From: Mucor racemosus
Taxonomy: Eukaryota; Mucoromycota; Mucoromycetes; Mucorales; Mucoraceae
Assembly: GCA_027405735.1 (NCBI GenBank)
Contig: JAPEHQ010000009.1
Coordinates: 1,736,001-1,800,000, forward strand
DNA length: 64,000 nucleotides
Direction of reading: 5' to 3'
A model generated the notes under the pieces. The model had not been told where the DNA came from. It searched no databases and worked only from the letters and a program-made list of their open reading frames with translations. Of this stretch, positions 47,790 through 60,830 are shown in pieces (position 1 is the first letter of the stretch; each line of letters starts with the position of its first letter). The position numbers and the translations under genes were made by a program.

Positions 47790-48860
47790 GAACATGATCC
47801 AAAAAACAAAATTGTTTAATAGCTCATGAAGTGCAAAGTAAGTTGAACCAGTGTACTAAATAGCTTCTGTAATGCTTTTGATTTTTCATCTACTGAAACA
47901 AAATCTAGACAAATGTTTTTCATTAAATTTTGCGTAAAATGCAATTGAAATTTTAGAAGCTTTTTGAAGATACGCATCATTTTTTATAAACATGTTTCAA
48001 TTGTGATTATTTGTAATAATGTGCAGCAAAATTATCTATCAAGCGAGATATTATGAAACTTTATAGCTGCTTTTTTTATAGAGAAAACAAGATCTTTGTC
48101 AATTTTTTGTTCAAATTCAGAATTTGGGATGAGGGTATACAGGGAAAAAATTGAAGCTAGAAGCAAAGGTATCGCTTTGTACATATTCTTGAGGATATCT
48201 CCACAGAAAATCAATATTTTGAAGAAAAACCAAATTAATTCCGAAAGACCTCAACGAGGTTCATAACATGAATGTAAAAAAAATGCTGCTCAATTTAACG
48301 GATATTTTGAAATCTACTACAAAAATGCCAAAAAAAATAAAGAAAAAGAAAAAACAATAAGAGCTCAGAATTGTTTCACACTAAAAAATGTTATAGAGTA
48401 CTTTAAATCAAATAAGTTTGATTATTAGAAAGTGTTAGTACAACTTAATTTTTCATAGAGATATGAAGGTTTAAAGTGTTTAATTTTTAGCAGTGAAATG
48501 CGCGTAAAAATGTGAAACATTAGCATTGAAGGATTAATACCAACTGCAAAAAATAGGATATTTCCGGATACTTGTTTTTCGATTAAAGGTGAACATCTCA
48601 GGTACATTGGCATATAATTTTATCCTGGTGTTATTAAGTGAAAAAAAAAGTATGGCAGCGATGAAAAGTGAGACTCAGTTTTCAAGGAAAAAGCGGTGAA
48701 TTTTACGTGTTCTTGAATCTTTCGTGAGATATAGAATAAATCTAGAAATAGGTAAGATAATGCGGCCAATTCATATCTGTTTAGTAGTATCTAAGGCTTA
48801 TACTAAAAATATTTAGTATGGCGTTAGTTATAGAAAAGAAGCCATGCTTCGATGTTGACG
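47790..48860 (-). repeat. Family C dispersed repeat, copy C3 (inverted)
   Basis: Reverse complement of C1 with many substitutions; shared words include TTTTCCTTGAAAACTGAG-type blocks and GGCGTTAGTTATAG. No coding capacity. Confidence 0.7.
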
Positions 48861-49071
48861 GTTGAAAACTACGGAAATTCGAATTTTACTTTAGCAGATA
48901 CCTATAAAAACAATACAAAATCCATTATAGCTTATGGGATATAAAGGTTTCTGAGCATGTCAGAGTAATTTAATGAAATTCGTCAACTATAAAATGTAAC
49001 TTTTATCAAACTAGATGAAATTTCATAAAGTGAGTATATTAATTTTTATTGATCAATTTAATTAATTATTA

Positions 49072-49345
49072 TGTAAGGAGTCAAGCATTTCATTTTGATT
49101 TATGCAAATCCTCGCCTCATTCCTTATATAAATATTACAAGGAAATCATTGACATAATTCGTTGTAGATTTAAGTGTCTTGTTACACTCCATTTACTTTT
49201 ATTTATCCACTAATAAATATCTATTTCACGAATAAGAGCACCAACCTTCATCGATCCAGCGATCATCAATCTATAATAAAAAGGATAATATCTATAAATA
49301 TATTATCCAAATTTTTTTATTAGTCCAAAATTACGGGTCATTCCA
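49072..49345 (+). mobile_element. Solo LTR, family L1, third copy (274 bp)
   Basis: Starts TGTAAGGAGTCAAGC and ends GGGTCATTCCA; more diverged than the copies at 2728 and 63740. CTTATATAAATATTAC and AATAAATATC are kept. No clean target duplication remains. Confidence 0.7.
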
Positions 49346-52270
49346 AAGTAGAAGGGAAAGCAATTGATGGTTATGGGATGTAACGGTTTAGCTTCTACAA
49401 TAAAAATATGTTCCATAAAGAAGCAAATTCAATGGCAAATGCTTAATCTCAGTACATTGTAGCAACAAAGACTATTCCAGTACTTACAATACCCCCGCAT
49501 GTTTCATTTATTCTGCATGAAATCCATCGTTTGGTATATTACCATTATCATTAGTAAGCAAGCCTAGCAACATTTCCGTTACCAAATCTAGTTCACAAGT
49601 AAAACTTTTTAAGTCGAAGCTCTATTAGAATTTATCTCTGCTCTATTTTAATTTATGGAACTAATCACCCATATCATAACAGATACAACTTGCCAAAGTG
49701 CCTTGAAATAGAATGTGATATATTCAATCTTCGGAGCGTATTGCTAACTTATTTGAAAGTCTACTGCTTAAAAATTTAAAATACACAAATTATTTGGCAA
49801 TGCGTTATGTAAATTCGATAGTTAAGTCTGAATATTGTAAACCAATTTCGGAATACGCTTCTTTTCTTCAAAATATAGCAGTTCTATTAATGAATGCAGC
49901 TCCAGATATCAAAAGAGATCAGGAAAATATCGGTGGTTGAATACGATTTTACATTGCAAAATTATGTTTTGAAAGGGTAAAATAGCCTTTGTAAAGCAAG
50001 TTACCACTAGCTTAATAGAGCAAATAAAATAAACTAATATCTATATTCCGTGGATTGATATAATAAAGTTAAATAGTAAATATGATAGATTGAAAGCCAA
50101 AATGAAACTTTTATATGATGGGTTTAGAATCGAAACATCAACCTGTCATTTTCAAGGATTTTTGCTCCAAAGCCTATTTAATGTTACAAATAAGCCTTTA
50201 CAACTATTAGTATAGATAGTTGTTTACTTTATGTTATTTCTATATATTTTGAGATTAATTTGGATTCGTTGGAATTCGAAATTTGAGGTTATTAATATTT
50301 TCTATCAATGCGGACTACATGAACAAATGTCAAAAGAGAACTTGCGATATTTGCACTTTCCTATGATTGGGAGAGGGTCGGTCATGGTAAAAGTCCTGGA
50401 ATTCTCTGCTTTATATTTCGGAAATGCCGATATTCCGCTAAAAGGTATAGCGTTTAAATCAGGAATTATCAAGAAAAACCAATTATACATATATGAAGGT
50501 TATTGGTATTCCTCAGGGATCTTGTGCCAAGATTATATCAATGCTCTTTAATTGTATTGTCCTTGGCATCAAATTAGCTTGCAATTGACAATTGATTTTC
50601 GTCTTGGCTGTTTGGTCCCTTGAATTTCTGATTGATTTAAACATTTGAATGATTATTCAGGTTTTACTTTTATTTCTCAAAACTGTATGTTTATTGGCCA
50701 TGTTGCAATTTTTTTATTTTAACTGTTCAGAAACATGGCTAATCCTAGAATCAAATATTTTCTAATTAGCTATTAACCGAAGCGTGTAAAGATAAACAGA
50801 TGGATATTATACATATGCTATTAATTTCATGCGTTTTGTTGTTGTCGTGTATTTTTTCTTTGTGCAAAAATTTGATATTATTAATAAGATTGCATGAGAG
50901 CTCATTATTTTCAGGGACGCAAATCATTAAATTGCTTACAATATACACAGAAACACTGGTATAGTGCAACCCGAGGATCAGGACATTTTATTTTTAGTTT
51001 CTTTTCCCGTTACATTGCTCTATTTTATTTTGCCTTGATGAATTTATCAGCCGTTGTATATTATTTGTTAACATAATTAGATACAAGCAATTGCTACTAT
51101 TATTTTCCGTAAGTATATCCGTATAAATGATTTATAATGAAAATAAAGCAAATAAAACATCTTTCAGTGTTATTTTTGAATTCTCAAGTTATATAATCAT
51201 TTCCAGTTGATGCATTTCTCTGTGAAAATAGAGTAGAGTCTTCCCATATTCCCATTATTAATAATGAGAGCGCATTACAAAATATTGGTACCGAAACATT
51301 GCTTCCTAGCAATCTCTGTATGCCTGTACGTGGGATTATTTATTTATTGTAATAAATTTATACAGTTCTGTTGCACATTAATTTGAATATTTTGGTATAC
51401 AAAATAATGATCGATCTTGTGAAATGTTATACAAAAGTATTTTGTTTTCCTGCAGCTAATGCGCTGTTATCATAATTGCTATTTATTTGTGGACATTTAG
51501 CGCAATTGCATTATATTTACATTAAATGCATTGACCATTATCATTAATATGTTACTAATTACAATAAACAAAGAAAGCAGGTTGGTAATGCATATATTAT
51601 TAATGTTATATATTCATTTATTGGTATGACAAAGACATTAAGTATATTAAATTCCTTGCAGCTGGAATAAAGCGGGTTTCATTAATGTGTCCAACATTTA
51701 GAAATCAGGTACATCCCTGAATTTGCTACAAATTCAATTGCATTTAATAGGGTATCCTGAACTTTTCCCTATTAATATCAAAGTTCCGTCTTAAAAGTGC
51801 AACAATATTGTCTAGAATCCATGTAATGTTGGTTGTACCAGAGTCAATTTTTACCGTTGAATATCAGCATGATAAATTGCGTTCATTTTCTCGTGTAAAT
51901 CGTTTTATCATGTAATAATTATTAAGTAACTATATCCTTTTAGGCACCCTTATCATCATCATCATCATTGCGGTCTCATTAAACCCTTTTATGTACTGAT
52001 TCGTCATTCAATTATCACACTGTTCATGCAATAACTAAAAAATTGCAATGAATTGACAATAACAAAACCCGTAGAATGCAAATTGTTACATGTTAGTAGC
52101 TCCAAATGCAAATAACGAATAATTGCATAAAGTGATCCCTTAAACTATTCATATTTCTAAATAAAGAGGAAGTGGCTACATTTTATTTCATAATTTGAAA
52201 CTAGCAATAAGATAATGTCAGTTTCATCTATTTTGATTTTTAGGATCAGCGCAAAAAGTAGCCTTCTGCA
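49346..52270. other. Gene-free stretch upstream of the glucanase
   Basis: Nearly 3 kb, AT-rich, with only short frames. The frame 50231-50551 (plus, 106 codons) has an ordinary-looking middle but no motif, no promoter and no homologous feature I can name. The last few hundred bases should include the glucanase promoter. Confidence 0.45.
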
Positions 52271-52273
52271 TCA

Positions 52274-52280
52274 TATAAAT
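52274..52280 (+). promoter_or_regulatory. TATA box of the glucanase gene
   Basis: TATAAAT 75 bp before the ATG, followed by a CT-rich leader (CTCTTCTTTTC) typical of fungal transcription starts. The spacing to the ATG is short, implying a short 5' UTR. Confidence 0.6.
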
Positions 52281-52354
52281 AGATTGGATTCTTGATCGTG
52301 AAATCTCTTCTTTTCTTTATCACAATAATAAATTAATACTTTTTTTTTAAAAAA

Positions 52355-53503
52355 ATGGTATCTTTAAAATCTATGATCGCTAGTTGTGTAGGCATTGTAG
52401 CCTCTACAATGACATTATCAGCAAATGCGTCTCCAATTGCTCATGATAAGCGTGTTGGCACTGCTTATAACTATTGGAGTACTAAGGCTTGGGGTGCTAA
52501 CTTGGGTAACTGGCTTATCCTTGAAAAGTGGATGGATTCTAGTATTTTTGACAAATACGCCCCTAATGCCAATGATGAATGGACCTTTTCACAACAAGCT
52601 TCCAATCCCTCTGCTGCATTAACTGAGCATTGGAATAACTGGGTCACTGAAGATGATTTCAAGATTCTTGCTAGTGTCAATGCCAATCATGTTCGTATCC
52701 CTGTTGGATATTGGGCATTTATTGCGCCAGATAGTGGTGAGCCTTATGTTTCTTCTGGTCAAAAGGCTCAAATTGAACGTATCTTGGGCTATTGTGCTAC
52801 TTATAATTTGTACGCTATCATTGATTTGCACGGTCTTCCTGGCTCTCAAAATGGTGAAGCACATTCTGGTCGTATCGGTTCGATTGATTTTTATAGTGAT
52901 TATAATATTAAACGTAGTCTCAAGACTGTACAAGCAGTGGTTGACTGGATGAATGGCCTTAGTTCTAATTTGAAAGCTAGAATTGCTTCAATTGAATCAG
53001 CTAATGAACCCAGAGTTTCTGGAAACCAATTGACTACCCTCAAAAGCTTCTATACACAAGCCTTTAAAATCATCGATGCTTCTACTTTCAAGGTTCCTAT
53101 GATGTTCCACGATGCATTCCAAGGTCTTGGTGCTTGGAGTAACTTTTTGCCTGCCCCTGCTAATGCTGTTATTGACCTTCATCCTTATTATGCCTTCCCT
53201 GCCGTCACCGACACTTCATCTATTATCAAAGGTATCTGTGACACTAAATCGTCTGCTTCTAGTTTCCATCTTCCTGTTTTCTTTGGTGAATGGTCTCTTG
53301 CATCTGGTGTTGCTAGTAGTGATTCTTGGCTAAGAAAAATGATGGATACTCAAGTATCTGTTTACAAGGGATCTGGTGCTGGCGGAACCTTCTGGGCTCT
53401 CAAGAATAGCATTAATTCCAATGTTTGGTCTTTTGAACAACTTGTAAGTGAAGGTATCATCAATTCTGGTACTTTCTCATCCCACACTAATGCTCAATGC
53501 TAA
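52355..53503 (+). CDS. Secreted exo-beta-1,3-glucanase, GH5 (Exg1-like)
   Basis: Intronless, 382 residues, a normal length for the family. Residues 1-26 form a signal peptide (hydrophobic core CVGIVASTMTLSA), followed by a KR pair at 32-33 that could be a Kex2 site. GANLGNWLILEKWM (about 47-60) is the family entry motif; HVRIPVGYW (112-120), IIDLHGLPGSQNG (155-167) and ESANEPRV hold substrate-site residues. E218 in NEP is the acid/base and E312 in FFGEW the nucleophile; FWALKNS follows. These enzymes release glucose from beta-1,3-glucan chain ends at the cell wall or outside the cell. It stands alone between repeat-rich regions, with a clear TATA box. The 3' flank has AATAATAATAAAT. Confidence 0.96.
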   Translation: MVSLKSMIASCVGIVASTMTLSANASPIAHDKRVGTAYNYWSTKAWGANLGNWLILEKWMDSSIFDKYAPNANDEWTFSQQASNPSAALTEHWNNWVTEDDFKILASVNANHVRIPVGYWAFIAPDSGEPYVSSGQKAQIERILGYCATYNLYAIIDLHGLPGSQNGEAHSGRIGSIDFYSDYNIKRSLKTVQAVVDWMNGLSSNLKARIASIESANEPRVSGNQLTTLKSFYTQAFKIIDASTFKVPMMFHDAFQGLGAWSNFLPAPANAVIDLHPYYAFPAVTDTSSIIKGICDTKSSASSFHLPVFFGEWSLASGVASSDSWLRKMMDTQVSVYKGSGAGGTFWALKNSINSNVWSFEQLVSEGIINSGTFSSHTNAQC

Positions 53504-54542
53504 ATTATTTCTAATCCTATTCCTTATATCATTACATTAATCTGATATTTTTTTCTTGATGAATAATAATAATAAATCATGTAATACTACTATTTAAATT
53601 TTTGATCCCTGAGTTTACAAAGCTTATTTTGTGATACGGTTTACCCCTTATTTGTTCCCTTGGTAAAACCTTGCCAATCTATATTGTTTCTGATTGACCC
53701 TGGTTTCGGATAAAGGCGCACTAAACAAGTGAAAAAAATCCCGCAAAAATAGGAGCCATGGTTCCAGAATTTTGATCTATTTTAAAATTTAGGAAGTTTT
53801 TTTTTATAGAAAGTAGAAAATGCCTCTATTTAATAAAAAAAAAAATTTATTTGACAAGCCTATTATAATGAGATTTGAAAGAAAGCTTTTTATTGTATAA
53901 AGCGTAATTGTATGTATATCTTTGCAATAACAATGAAATGGCATTTTTACAATATGCTTTTCAGCTCTAGAGATGTTTGCAATTTATTAAAATTCAACAT
54001 TCACAATATAGATTTGCACTCATTCTGATGAATTGCCGACATTTATGATGTGTTGTATATTCTTTTGGCTAGCCATGAATACATTCACTGGCTTGCATCC
54101 TGAGGTATACTCCCAACACGTTCAAATGCGGGATTTGATTACATAAAGTGCAACTGATGAAACAAGTGGTAGATTTGACATTTTTCAATGAAAATTTGAG
54201 CTTTAAAGAGTTTTTTCTACTATGTCTCATTAACAAACTTCCCAAAATGTAATAACGGAACGTATGCAAATCTTTATTTTCCATAAGATGATATTTATTT
54301 CTAGATTAAAATGCCAAACAAACAGTTGCCATACAAATATAGAGTGTAATATCAAATGTATCGTATAATCATGCATAAACAAAGAGTGTCTGGTTGGATT
54401 TGATGTATTTTTTTTTTATAATAAATTAGTACAGTATTTATTAGTAATACTGTGTCTAGGCTATTATTTAGAATTTCAAATTCATCATCTCTACTAAATC
54501 AAAAGAAAATCTACGAATACACACGAAATATATGCAAGTAGT
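53504..54542. other. Gene-free stretch between converging genes
   Basis: AT-rich; 3' flanks of the glucanase and of the uncharacterised gene at 54543-55944. No repeat recognised. Confidence 0.5.
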
Positions 54543-55944
54543 TTAATTAAACCAAATCGTCCTGTTCACTATATATTTATGATGGTAAGGCGCTCTGAAA
54601 GAAAGCAGGATGTAACAAATAAAGGAGTATTATATGCAAAATTGTATACACCTAACCTATATGCTACTTCTAGCTTAGATGAATGTGCATGTGGCTCTAT
54701 AATAACCTCCAATGGAAAGGCAACAAGCCTTGGAAGTTGAATAAAAATGTCATACTCAAAATTATTCAACGATAAGATCAGCAAATTTCCTTCGGTTAGT
54801 GGCTTTAAAGAAAGATTGTCTAACGCGTTCTCATAGGTATTTTTCAAACAAAATCTACAATCAACACCTTCATTAAAAAGCAAAAACATATTAGTAAAAA
54901 TCGTGCATACATTTAAATATTTCGGTATTTACCTATTGTATATGATAATTTCTCTTTATTTTCAAAAAGTTCAATCAATTCATTTAGTTTCCCTCTGAAA
55001 TTAAAATAAAATCGTTTTGATATTCCTGCTTGATCCAGTACGTCGTGTTTGCCTTTTACAATGTGTGTTCTCCATGTAGTGCACCATCCACTATAATTGG
55101 TGGAATACTTTCATATCTATTACCTTCATCTTCATATATCTCTGCCAAAGGCCCACTATAATGCACTATATCTAAAATAAAAAATTTGCTCGAAACTTGG
55201 TGAAATTTCTGTCTTTGCAATGAACAACTATCCGAGAAAAAACCTTCATATATATCCGCCTTTGACATTGACAGATGGATTCGAAGTTGCTTGCTACATA
55301 TGCTTGATAAAATTTCTTCCTCTAGTTGTTTCCCCATGAGCTCTCCAATGAATTTACTATAGGATTCAACCCAATATTCAAGCATGCTTCCGGTTAGCAG
55401 TAATCTGATTACTCTGTAATTTCCAAAGGCCGCTTGACTTTGTATACATGCTATAATGCTGTTTGCAGTTAATTTTACTTTTGGTAGGTTGCATTGTTAT
55501 AGATTTCAGGACATGTGGCTCCATACGTCTACTCGAGAGTTCATTTAATTTGCTTACTTTGCATCTAAATCCTTCTTCTATCATCGACCATATCCAAGTT
55601 GCGATATGAACCTTTCCCACAAATACATTCGCTAACTGTTGCTGGATATTGTAGGCATAAAGAGCTGTACTGTATGCCTGAAAACATGCATTATTTTCAG
55701 TTAAATTATTATACAATTGGTGGTTTTTCTCTTCGCTTTTAACTTTGTAACTGACATTTGAATCATTGTAAATGAATATACCCGAAAGCTGTTCATAAAT
55801 GTTTATATTACTTTGCAAATATTCCTGAATGGTTTCTACCAAAGCGTTAGAATCTAGAATATCAGGAAGATAATTTAAGATTTCATCTTGTGTCAAGGAG
55901 AAAAGTTTTTTGAGGTATAATTCAAATGGTTTATAAGCCGGCAT
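54543..55944 (-). CDS. Uncharacterised multi-exon protein (about 377-393 aa)
   Basis: I do not recognise the family. Exons: 55944-55479, 55450-55060, 54994-54933, 54867-54657 and 54594-54543, giving 393 residues with consistent phase throughout. The last three introns are 65, 65 and 62 nt with good donors. The first, as drawn, is only 28 nt; a donor at the GTATGG near 55526 would make it 76 nt and the protein 377 residues. The start MPAYKPFELYLKKLF is followed by helical sequence; the second half includes FILDIVHYSGPLAEIYE, PPIIVDGALHGEHTLGKLNE and EYDIFIQLPRLVAFPLEVI. No signal peptide or membrane segment. It starts 12 bp after the tentative end of the next gene upstream, so the two could be one gene. 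Confidence 0.65.
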
Positions 55945-55956
55945 ACTAGTTAAGCG

Positions 55957-57194
55957 TTATGTCAAATAAGTGCTGTAACCAATATTGTCTTTTGATGTCT
56001 ATGACATGGGCCGTATTTTAATAGAAAAAAAGTTGTTAGTTTTGTAAATTATAAACGGATGCAGTTGTGTATAGAGGAAACAACAATAACTCTAATTTTT
56101 TTATCCGTGCTTACCCAAAACATGCTTGTAGTCATTAAATGAAGTAAAGCTTCGAGTAAATCATCATCGATATAAACCATATCCCCCTTCAAATTAAATC
56201 CGCCCATATCCTCATTTGGATTTTATAAAATGAAAACTAACAAATCCTCTAACTTATGCAAGATATTTGTAAAAGAAGGAAGAGCCATTTTGATTGTAAA
56301 TTCTGGGCATATAACAGTTGGAGATAACTGCGCATCTTTTAGTTTTGTACGGTCAGAAGAGCAAGCTTTGACAAAAACTTGGTCGTATCTCATTTGAAAT
56401 GTATTTAATGAGATAAACAATTTATCTTCTCGTAGTGCACATTTCACAGAGCAAGTCAAATAATATCTCTCTCGCTGAAGTATATTTCGATCATCCCAAT
56501 GAAAAATTCTTTTTCTTATAAATATGTCATGCGACCTTGTAATTCACTGAAAAAAGATCAATTTGCTTTTCAAACAGACAGTAGTTATCCATTCTGCCTT
56601 TATACATAAAGGGCGTAATACAGAATTTACAAATCCTATGTCTGAATGCACCTGTAGTAAGCTGAAAGCAAACTGAATCTGGGCATATTCTTCTTCAGGC
56701 ATATATAACATTTTGTATAAATTGATTTGCCGCAAAAAATTCACAATGGCAGAGAACAAATCATCATCTTCACCAGTAAGCATATACTCTGATTTGTGCA
56801 TACGATAAATCTCTTCAAGAAATGTATGCACTTGCTTGTATCTATCATTTTTCAAATCATGTATCGCGTCATAACAATAAATTATGTACTCTCTTTTATT
56901 TGCATAATAAAATTTGAGCGGAACCTTGAAGAATATGTTGATTGAGAATCTATTTTATAGATCAAATAACAAAGTATTTACCGCTTTTGACTTTCCGGTA
57001 TAAAGTTCATCAATTGAATTGACTAGCAAATAAGGGTTCTCAAATTTGGTGATGTTGTTGTTACGAGTAAACTGCAAGTGGTTGAGTGTAATATCTGTTT
57101 AGTATATAATCCATTAATATGTTGAGTTAGGATTAGGTTCTCTTATACATACGTATTCGTATAAAACACAAGGAGCTGTAAATGTGGTAATCAT
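55957..57194 (-). CDS. Uncharacterised multi-exon gene, 3' part tentative
   Basis: I do not recognise the family. The first exons are clear: 57194-57149, 57094-56982 and from 56924, with introns of 54 and 57 nt and a continuous protein (MITTFTAPCVLYEYVYITL, then FENPYLLVNSIDELYTGKSK, then EYMLTGEDDDLFSAIVNFLR). A donor at 56605 is likely. Further coding blocks in frame are RERYYLTCSVKCALREDKLF (about 56490-56400) and GDMVYIDDDLLEALLH (about 56190-56117), the latter followed by a strong GTAAGC donor. Between them a stop (near 56223) must be spliced out or is a true nonsense change. The final exon 55998-55957 is a guess. Helical, no membrane segment. It may be one gene with 54543-55944, or partly decayed. 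Confidence 0.5.
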
Positions 57195-58084
57195 AATCTT
57201 TATTCATTTAGTTTAGGACCTTTTGAAGAAGAAAACGCTTTGTATTTATGAAAAAGGATCTCACGCTCACTAAAGACGCTGATAAGTGGTGAGTTTAGTT
57301 TTGGGTTGTGTACATGTTGCATAATGACATTCTCAAAAACAATTTGCCATAATTTTTTGAACAATGAACGCAGTTAACTACTCAAACATTTAAACAATGT
57401 GAACGAGTATAAAACAGGTTTTAAAGCAACTCTAGATCAAGTATACTTTCAGATCTCGGTGACGAATAAAGAAACCCTGAAAATATGTATAAAAGAACAA
57501 TACGTTTGTTTCTTTTTTTTTTTTTTTTTTCATCTGTTCACATTTTAATAAATTTAATTGTATCAACTCTCTTAAATTTGCCTGATCTGCTTTCTCTTTA
57601 TTAAGATAAAGACACCAAATTGACTGGGTCCTTTACAGTATTATATTCATTTTTCATAAAATAACATTTAGAGCAATGTATTTTTTTTTTCTTTTTTTTT
57701 TATATATCTATTGGGATGTGAATCAAATCATGATAGCTATAGTAAAATAGCCTTATTCTATTTTATTATATGAACATATTGCCTTACCTGTGATTTTAAT
57801 CCAGGATAATGGTTATACTCACCTCTTTAAAGTAAAACAATTATGATGGTGTGTTGGAAGTCCATATTCTACATTAATATCATATAAATATATATATATA
57901 TAAACGTTTGAAATAAACATCGAGAACTCTTATTCATAACGTCCATAAAGACTTTTGCTTATGACCCAAGCCTATATAATTAGGGGTATGATATGTATTC
58001 ATAGACAGAAAGGTTACGTTGTAATAATATGCGATCTTAATCAAACTGTGTTCATCCATTTTCGCAATCTACCATACTAAAACC
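57195..58084. other. Gene-free stretch
   Basis: AT-rich with two long T-runs (about 57511-57530 and 57680-57700) and a TA-rich microsatellite near 57888-57902. It begins with the upstream region of the uncharacterised gene. Confidence 0.45.
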
Positions 58085-58275
58085 TAAACAACCAAGATCT
58101 TATTTTAAGATCTTATTACTACGGTATATTATTAATATGAATTATCAAATCTTATATGTATCGCAAAGATGATGGTAATTTATAAACCTTTGTTTTAATC
58201 TTATAGCATCTTTGATAAACTTAGAAGAGTTATAATTGTATTTTCATTTTACTTTTTATACGTTTTTTGCCGCAT
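58085..58275 (-). repeat. Partial LTR, family E, inverted copy
   Basis: Reverse complement of about 25246-25425: TGCGGCAAAAAACGTATA at its 5' end, then CTCTTCTAAGTTTATCAAAG and AGATCTTAAAATAAGATCTT. The right part of the LTR is missing or too diverged. Confidence 0.65.
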
Positions 58276-58489
58276 ATTCTAATAATATACAATGTTAATA
58301 GCAGCTAACGTCATACTAAAAGGCTGCAAAATAAAGAGAACGTGTGTTTTTTCCTTTGTACAACACCTTTAGGGTTCGAAAAGAAGTCTAAATTTTATCC
58401 ATGGGATACTTTTCATCAACAATTATATATCCGTTTTTGTATACAATTGTCATTGCAATACAAATATTACAATTGTCATCCTATTCAAC

Positions 58490-59580
58490 ATTATCCCGGC
58501 TACAAAATTTATTAGATGAGGCAACGATGGTTATTATAGTGGTTGTTTCATAAACTTGAATGGTGCAGAAATGGCCAACTTAAAATTGAGAAACCGCATT
58601 TGAAATGAAAATAACTCGAGAAAATACTAAGGTATTGCGATGATGATTATTAAGTAAAGTCTACTTTATTTTTTATTCTCTACCAGGATATCTAGGATTT
58701 GGATGGCTGTAAAGACTTTTTTATTTTTTTATAAATTTTGTGAGAGCACTTTTTCTGTTATAGAGATTTATGAAGGGATGACATATATGCAAGGCTAAAA
58801 CTATAGGATAGTACTTACTAGTGTCTATCTAACAAATTTTATCTCGTCAAAAAATATTGATTTTTGATCGAGAAAATTGAGATTGAATGATTGATTTTTG
58901 GTGATACAAAAAAAGGATCCATTTTGGACGAGGATATACAGGTCCGAATCTTCGCCGACCAAAAAAAATGATCAAAAAAATGTAAATCCCCACAAAAAAT
59001 AGGGCTACAGCTTCGTATAAATACTCATTTTGTAGATAATTTTGTTGCGCATAACGTGAAAATAAAATATTTTAGGGTTGCATTTTAATGAAGGGTACTT
59101 TTTGATCAAAAACCGTTAAAATTTGATATTGAATTCACTAGAGATTTTATGAGAAAAACATTTTCGAAACCTACATATATCGATTCAGAATTAAAAACTA
59201 AACCCAAAATATTTAATACGCTAGTTCAACTTACTATGCATTTCTGTAAGCAATTAAACATACAAGGTTTTTTTGGGATTTTTTTGGATTTTTTTTGGAT
59301 TTTTTTGGATTTTTTTTCCATTTGAACACTTTTTGGATTCAAGCTCAGTTACATGTGCATATCTGATTATACAATTTTATATGTGATATTCAAAATCGGA
59401 GCGTGCCCCCTTTTCAATAGATAATCAAGAAATAAAAAATGTAAGGCTATACTTGAGATGCTTCAGAATATTGACAGAGACCTATTTTCATCCATCATTT
59501 TGATTTCTCAGCGAGTATAAAGGCCTCAAAAGTGAAACGGTTGTTTTTTCCCAGCTTAAAAAATCAATCTAGAATGTCAA
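58490..59580 (+). repeat. Family A dispersed repeat, copy A3
   Basis: Same orientation as A1, matching its positions about 498-1575. It lacks the A1 left part. A tandem GGATTTTTTT block near 59270-59310 is expanded compared with A1. At about 59581 the sequence switches to a family C fragment (AAAATTGAAGCTAGAAACGAAGG), a chimeric junction. Confidence 0.8.
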
Positions 59581-60689
59581 ACATGGTGGTATACAAGGGG
59601 AAAATTGAAGCTAGAAACGAAGGTATCTTTTTGTGCACATTTTTGAAAAATATATCTTCACGAAAAATCAATGTATTCTGAGAAACCTAAATTGGGTCTC
59701 CAACATTGGAAGCATCACAACCCACATAAAACGTTTCTTGCAAATTTGAAAAGATAATACTGTATCATGGAGAAGTGCTTCCTTCAAATTGTCAAGAGTA
59801 GTTTGATGTTCTATATTCCTCCCACTACTACGGCCGAACTATGCTTCCCATAATGGGCATAATGATCTGCACAGATGGGCAGAAGAATAAAAAAAATTTG
59901 CACAGATCAGGCAGCCCAGATGAGCAGAACAATGATGAGATCAAGGTCTTTTAATCAATTTATTAAAGTTAACCAATTATAATATAATTAATAACAGTGA
60001 TAATTTGAATGGTTTAAAAGAGATGTAGTAAGTTACTCTGATTCAACAGAATTGCCGCCTTGACGAGATATATCGATTTGAAATTTGGAGTTTGAAAGAG
60101 TTCTGCTCCTGTTCTTCTTTCGGGGTAACACTAAAGTATTTATGCCTTTGTAAATTCCTGTTTGTAACACACAAAATCTTTTTTCTTCCCTACTCTTTCC
60201 TCAGCTCTTTTATTTACATTTAAAACTACAACAAAAAGATCAATATCTTTTTATAAGCTGAAATCAAGTAGCAGGTACAACTACATGCTTTTACTATTAT
60301 TGTTTATTTGAAAATGAATTATTAACTGTTAATGTTAGGGCATGTTATAATATCTTTCTCGAAAAAAAAAAGCTTCCAGGGTTTAATAATTTTGTTCGAT
60401 TATCTATGTTATAATCAATGCTTTTTTGGTCTAAATTCGATATCTACCTGGAGAAAAACTGGTAACTATAAAAGTATGTATAATATTGACTTGACTTAAA
60501 TGAATGTATAAACTCATGTTAGTCTATTTAGTTCCTAAAATATATTTATTTTTACTTAGTGGCCAACATCTAAGAAGAGGAAAACAAGATGTTGTCTTGT
60601 GTATCACTACCAACTATCAAAGGTACACCATAATTATTACTTATTGGTTATTAGCTTGTTATTAGTAATTGATTTTACTAATAAATCAA

Positions 60690-60830
60690 TTTTTATAGGC
60701 CAAAAGTAAGCTTTTTCTGGTAAAGCATTGAATAAATTGGCTTGGGACAAAGAGGTTAAAAAGGCGGCAATAGGTTCCAGTGATGGTCATATTTATGTTT
60801 ATGATGATGTTGGAGGGGTAAGACTAAAAC
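60690..60830 (+). pseudogene. Dynein intermediate chain fragment captured in family F, copy F3
   Basis: The open frame reads SGKALNKLAWDKEVKKAA then IGSSDGHIYVYDD, a WD40 blade of the cytoplasmic dynein intermediate chain type. It is preceded by TTTTTATAG, which looks like the original splice acceptor. Unlike the F2 copy (29240-29490) this one has no frame break within the block, but there is no start, promoter or remainder of the gene. Confidence 0.7.

Noticed and set aside
50231..50551. 106-codon plus-strand frame
   Set aside because: No family motif, start context or flanking exons; in a 3-kb gene-free region.
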